The notes below the pieces were generated by a model that saw only the letters and a list, made by a program, of their open reading frames with translations, ran no database searches and was not told the DNA's origin. A DNA stretch of 64,000 nucleotides from Kappaphycus alvarezii (Eukaryota > Rhodophyta > Florideophyceae > Gigartinales > Solieriaceae), in the NCBI GenBank assembly GCA_002205965.3, contig NADL03000629.1, positions 434,001 through 498,000 of the forward strand. The letters run 5' to 3'. The position numbers and the translations under genes were made by a program. Shown piece by piece: positions 59,001 through 64,000 of the stretch. Each line of letters begins with the position of its first letter. Positions within the stretch are counted from its first letter, which is position 1.

Positions 59001-62000
59001 ATACTTTCCAAGTACCTCGGTGTTATCTAGTACCTAAAATTGCCAAATGTCTCTTTATGGATTATTTATCAATTTTAAGATTAATCGGTTGCCATTTGAA
59101 TGGAATTCAGACAAAGTTGAGAAATAAACGAACACTTTGGCTCATAGATTCTGAGCAAATTTTATTCGTATCTATTTGTAAAAAGTCTTAGGGGAATTCT
59201 TGTGAACATCATTAGAATTTGATTCAAATGACCGCACAATACTCTAAAGTTACTTTTTATTTCCAAAAAACGAAGTTTTTAATTTTATGCAGTTAAAGGA
59301 TTAATTACAAATTGTAGATCTGCATACCAAGTTTTAAACATTTTCTAAGCAATTAAATTTCAAAAATGCGTTAGTACTAGTCTAAGTCAGTTTTTGCAAT
59401 TACAATGATAGCTATAATCAGCGCAGTTATGTGACGTGAGATGAGTTCTTCTGATCTTAGGTTAATAATGTTTTTAATCGCCTCAAAAGGTGTTTCAAAT
59501 CATTATTTTAGCAATCGAAGAATTTTTATTGGCGCAAACTCAGCAATGAGAATTACTTGTAAGAAGTACGTGAATGATGGGAATTCTCCATATAATGTAA
59601 ATTAACTTTAGAGATTTACAAATTAACTGATTTTCATATATAGAAAACTGCAATAGGAAGTGATAGTAGATGCAGAGGTTGCACGGGGCAGTTAATCTTC
59701 GGTCTATTTTGAGCCTGTGCATTATTCTGTGGTACCTTACCTAAGCTCCTGTGCCCAGATCGTCCAGTTTCAGTGGAAGGTTCTCTTCGAAAAATATCAG
59801 AGAATGTTAACGTAACTATTGTTTGGTAGCTCACTTAATGGAATGGATGACGTTCCACAAAATCCATTATAAAATAACTTCAACAGAATAGTGACTTTCT
59901 GCTTGCTTAAAATCGATCCTTGATAGCTTCTTATAAAAGCATTCAGCAAAGACTGGACTAAAGTACGATGTTTAAGTACATAAAATTATATGCTAGCCTA
60001 ATGCGTATTTTTTGCCGTTTAGTACTATTAAAAACAAATTTGTGTTATAAACAGTGATTAACAGCTACTAAATATGATTAGAAAATTCCAAACATGTCAG
60101 AAAAAACATTACATGGGCATACCTTTTTGCAGAATTGTTCTTTCGGTTAATTACATGGATAATTGAAAATGTGTTAGTTAGTTGCGATCTCTGAGCAAAA
60201 TTTGTAGTATGGAAAATGAAATTTCTCGCACATTTCAAATGAAATTGAAAGGTTATTATGACCTAAACACCCATTGAGGTATGAAGTCATCAGAAACGAA
60301 ACTTATCATGAGATGCTCCATAGCTTTCTTAGATAAATCCGTCTCTTTGCACAAAATACCTTCCCCCGTAACTTCCGCCAAGTTCTTGCTCAGTGTCCTT
60401 TTCATTATTTCTACCATTCGTTTTAGTTCTCTATTAAAAATATTTTTCTTGCAATGTATCCACCTTCTGCCATTTACAAAGCCTAATTATAGGAATGCAG
60501 CCTCTCCGGATGTACCTTATGCATCTCGTGTCACAAATTAAGGCCGTAAGACGAGTAGGGGACTCTGTTTCTGTTTCAATACAACTGAGAAGCTCCTTCC
60601 ATATGAGAGAAGATTCCGCAGTGTTGCAACCTAAGCACTAATATCATAACCCTCGATAAACGTAGAGAGCTTCAATAACGATTTAGCGACACCATGAGGC
60701 TTCCGGTTAATGCCCATGGCTTCCGACATATTATGCTTGACGCTTGAAGCACCTTTGGATTGCCACTGGAGAAGGAGAGCGAATTCAGTTAAAAAGCTCC
60801 TATCTGATACATGAGAGGCTGATTATGAATTTCCGAAGTAGAAGGAAGCGAAACTTGAAAGATATCAAAGCATGAAGAATTAAAGTACTTCATTTTCTTC
60901 GACCTCTTCCTTGCGTCCCTTTCAAGAAATTACCAGGCGAATACAACGTAAATCACTCCAGATATGATTTAAAATGGCACAATTGGATCAAAACGAGAGG
61001 AAAAGGACCGGAAAGAAAACAATTTGGATGTTATCTGGCTTCTCTTAGTGAATAACTCAAAGACTTAACCTCACTGGAGTAAAGCTTTAACTAAGAAAAA
61101 TTCTATTGGGGTGCCATTATTTCGATTCAGATAAGAATCGATGGTCAAATTATAGCAAACAGCGCCGTATGGTACGGCAAAAGCGGTTCTAACCTGAGTT
61201 GAAGAATCTGCAAGAGCGCATAGAAGACTTCAAGGGAATCCAGAGTCAAGCAGGACAAAATTGACTTTTTATAACCACAAAATCTTTATTACTACGGATA
61301 AGTATCGCATGGTGACTTTGTGTTCCTTCCCTCGCGAAAAATGGAAGAATGTATGGAGTTACAGTTCTACAGATCGCTTCAGTGGACAATTCACGCTAAA
61401 AGCACTACTCGGAAAGGTAGAGACAATTTTATAGAGTGCTGCAATTTTTTTATACGTAGTTTAGCAATAGTTGCTCCTTCAGAAACGGAGAACGAAGCAA
61501 AAAATTGATACACATGGTTCGGGCAGATGAATTTCGGGAAAATACTTAGCAACATAAAGCTCATGGATATTAGCTGCATAGGACTCGCAAATAGTTTTCT
61601 ATTTCATTTAAAACAACAATTGTTAAAAGAAACTCGATATATTTGAAGATCCACTCATCAGTAGTACGGACTGGTTTGATGGCCCTTTTATAGGCTTTTT
61701 GCACAACAGATACCGATGAAACCTAAAATAGGACCTTAATCTACCATCTATGGCTGCAATAAGAGTTTCAGAAAATAAAATAACGTTTACTTTATACATT
61801 GAGTTTGTTTGGTTTGACATCATCTAATCAGCTGCTCTCACACATTATCCAGATATGGTATCGGCCTTCAATCAGATCATTCGCATACAATTAAACCAAA
61901 TGGTATGTTAACGGCTTGGAAGTTCAGAGCATGCTTCCTTTTCTGCAGATAATTTACCAAGTTCTGACATTTCATTCCATTCGGCAGTGCTATTCGGTTA

Positions 62001-62840
62001 AGCGTTCATTCTATGAAACCAAAGCAGTTATTGAACGCATGAGTTTTATTGCAAGTAATGTGCGGATATCTTCTAGCTCGAAATCTTAAAAATTTCGGCA
62101 CTATCTGTGTAAGTAAGAGCCTTGCCTATTCGGCATATGTTCAAGAGATTACCAGTATATATTGGTACATTGGGGCTTTTTGTCAAAAAAAGTTCAGTTT
62201 CTGCCCAAATGACAGAAGATGAAAACCTATAGAGTAAAGAGCCTTTGAAACTGTAAGCATTGCAAAACCGATGTCTTTGGAATTATGAGATTGAAGTGCG
62301 GGTCAGTCGATAGCGCTCTTGATTCTATAGACATCCTAGGGCGTATAATGGAACTAAAACCGTTTCAAAGTCTCTTTAGCTGCCCAAATGAAAGAAAATT
62401 GCTTATTTAGACACGTACAATATAATCGAAAGTAGATTTGGAATCATTTAATATGCGCTGTGCAAGAGATTCAAGAAAAATTAGCAAGGTGGATTATTTG
62501 AATGAAGAAACAAATATTTATTCTCGTATTTTAGTAGGCCTCGCTCCTGAAATCGAAGTTTCAAGAGATCTTCTACAATTGCAATATAGAGGTAAGTGCG
62601 AAAGCGGGAGCATCGGGTATAGAGTAAGATTCCTTCTCCATTCTCGACTTTTTGTGGGTTTTATTACGTCCCTTACTGAGATTAATCATCTTTAGTTGAA
62701 TTGATGTCCTCGAAGCGTACACGTATTACAGCTGGTCCTGAACGTAAAAATACTTTAAATTGTAGCATTTGTATTTCAAGTTATCAAGGAAAACATTTTT
62801 TGTTTACCTTTTAAAGTACGATGTATAAAATACAAAGTTA
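53100..62840. other. AT-rich stretch without recognised genes
   Basis: About 9.7 kb of strongly AT-rich DNA. The longest frames (87 codons at 55155-55418 minus, 86 at 60281-60541 plus, 85 at 62438-62695 plus) show no motif. There is a poly-A-like tract at about 57831-57860 and a short (AT)n at 58321-58332. No repeats shared with the rest of the window were noticed. Abrupt composition change relative to 44-53 kb. Confidence 0.6.
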
Positions 62841-62954
62841 TACGATGACCAAGTGAATAAGGGCTTCAATGAGTTGGGTATTTGTCATAACCTAGTGACA
62901 ATTTATGCGGCGTTTCGGTGCACTTTTATATTATTTGTATGCCTAAATGACTTT

Positions 62955-63990
62955 CTGGGCTACTATGACCCCAGGTGGTGCTTCTTCTCCCATTTCGCCC
63001 ACAGCGGTTGCACAATCGACTGCAGCGGAAGGCCAGAAGCTGCAAGCTGGTAACATCATCGTGAGTTCATTAGGAGACCAGGCTTTGCGGATTGTACATT
63101 AAGTCATTGGAAAGCGGCAAACGATGCTCGAGAAGTTTGAAATACGGAGCTACTCAAAGTCCACAGCGAGCAAGTTCTGCACGATGTTTAAATGGTTCCA
63201 GTTCGATTCGATCCGTTCTGTGATGACATGTCATGCCACGTCGATTGTGCCGCTGGCCTAGTTGAGTAGGTACACAGTATGGGTACCCCACTTCACCATA
63301 TTCTCGCAGTACTAATTCTTGTAGTACTGCGGTAGACCGAGGTAGACCAGCTTTTGCCCGTTACGGTCTCTATCAAGACGTTGGCCAGAGCTGCCCTAAA
63401 TGGGGAAAACGTCGCTGCCCGTCTCATTGAGAAAGAATGTAAACTCATCGACGACAACTGCTCGAACAATCGTTCCAGTGTCACCCATTTGACGTGAATA
63501 ATTCGTGGCAAGAAATATCATACAGTTAGACTGAATCTGGTCTTCTCAACCCGCTTAACCCGCACCATAGGTTAGGTTTCAAGAATAAAATCGTTGCAAG
63601 AATTCGTTGACCAGCTGAAAGTACTCGAAGAGCAAGAAAATATCGTAATGGACACAAATGAAAAGTAATCAGGACGATGTACCTTGAAATGTCCTCGGAA
63701 TAAGAGTAAATGTGCAATGAAACCTGACGTTTTCATGTAAGAACTAGACATGAAATCACTTAAGAACTTACCTGGCGACCATATCCATACTAATATGTCC
63801 TGTAATATAGACATAATGCTCGGCAACAATATCTCGATGCATGCGGAATTGAACAGAGTATGAACTGTGTGAACGATTTCCAAGGACGGCCAGATGCCTG
63901 TGCACCATAGTGACACACACTTGTGTCGCACAAGTAGGCCGTCAGTTTTTTGTCCGTATCGGTATTGACTGATAAAAAATTGGCGTTCTG
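62955..63990 (+). other. Possible spliced gene at right edge
   Basis: A series of short, protein-like open segments on the plus strand: MTPGGASSPISPTAVAQSTA and AEGQKLQAGNII just before a GTGAGT donor-like site (63060); RQTMLEKFEIRSYSKSTASK near 63130; TVSIKTLARAALNGENVAAR and LIEKECKLIDDNCSNN at 63365-63490; SLQEFVDQLKVLEEQENIVM at 63595-63655. Their amphipathic, helix-like composition differs from the AT-rich DNA to the left. They lie in different frames, so splicing or frameshifts would be needed. Family not recognised; continues or ends beyond the window. Confidence 0.25.
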
Positions 63991-64000
63991 TTAAACTAGA

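Noticed and set aside
63293..63511. 72-codon minus frame
   Set aside because: Antisense to the more protein-like plus segment (TVSIKTLARAALNG).
1..64000. CRISPR array, bacterial operon or prophage
   Set aside because: No regularly spaced repeats, no ribosome-binding sites ahead of clustered genes; chromovirus, Harbinger and non-LTR elements show a eukaryotic genome.
1..64000. tRNA or rRNA genes
   Set aside because: No B-box (GGTTCGANNCC) with matching acceptor stem and no conserved rRNA strings were seen on either strand.

Overview
All readings here were made by eye, without a database search. The window looks like nuclear DNA of a eukaryote, most probably a red macroalga of the carrageenophyte family Solieriaceae (Kappaphycus/Eucheuma type). 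The main reason is the gene at 45863-46669 (minus). It encodes a four-repeat OAA-family (OAAH) high-mannose lectin whose N-terminus (GRYTVQNQWGGSSAPW) and mature length of 268 residues match my recollection of Eucheuma/Kappaphycus agglutinins. The rest of the window agrees with a large, repeat-rich algal genome: no operons, very few long ORFs, many decayed transposable elements, and long AT-rich stretches without recognisable genes.

Layout. 1-4.3 kb: no recognisable gene. 4.3-5.2 kb: relic of a Ty3/Gypsy reverse transcriptase and RNase H. 6-7.7 kb: unidentified ORF-like block and an LTR/promoter-like segment. 7.9-17.3 kb: scattered short repeats carrying the 3' end of a non-LTR retrotransposon ORF, plus two copies of an unrecognised acidic-ORF family. 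18-24.8 kb: AT-rich, empty. 24.9-26.2 kb: more retrotransposon tails. 26.8-32.4 kb: a complete-length but dead Ty3/Gypsy chromovirus with LTRs, PBS, PPT, gag, protease, RT, RNase H, integrase and chromodomain. 32.7-35.5 kb: a retrotransposon tail, then a Myb/SANT-like relic (+) facing a PIF/Harbinger transposase relic (-). 37.5-43.9 kb: a dense nest of RT-endonuclease relics and small TIR elements. 44.1-44.9 kb: an unidentified 261-codon ORF. 45.9-46.7 kb: the lectin gene. 47.8-53.1 kb: more relics and the third acidic-ORF copy. 53.1-62.9 kb: AT-rich, empty. 62.9-64.0 kb: coding-like short segments that may belong to a spliced gene running off the right edge.

The lectin is the only host gene I can name. 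It is interrupted by three single-base deletions at short homopolymer-like sites, so it is either a recent pseudogene or, more likely in my view, an intact gene with long-read consensus errors. Its upstream TATTTAAA box also occurs upstream of all three acidic-ORF copies.

The most unusual items are: (1) the OAAH lectin in a eukaryotic genome; (2) an acidic, repeated ORF family with a conserved C-terminal C-x-D-C-x-G-S-M-D-I motif that I cannot assign; (3) repeats in which the C-terminal endonuclease-like domain of a non-LTR element is bounded by inverted GGGGAA...TTCCCC termini, which non-LTR retrotransposons normally lack; (4) the convergent Myb-like/Harbinger pair.
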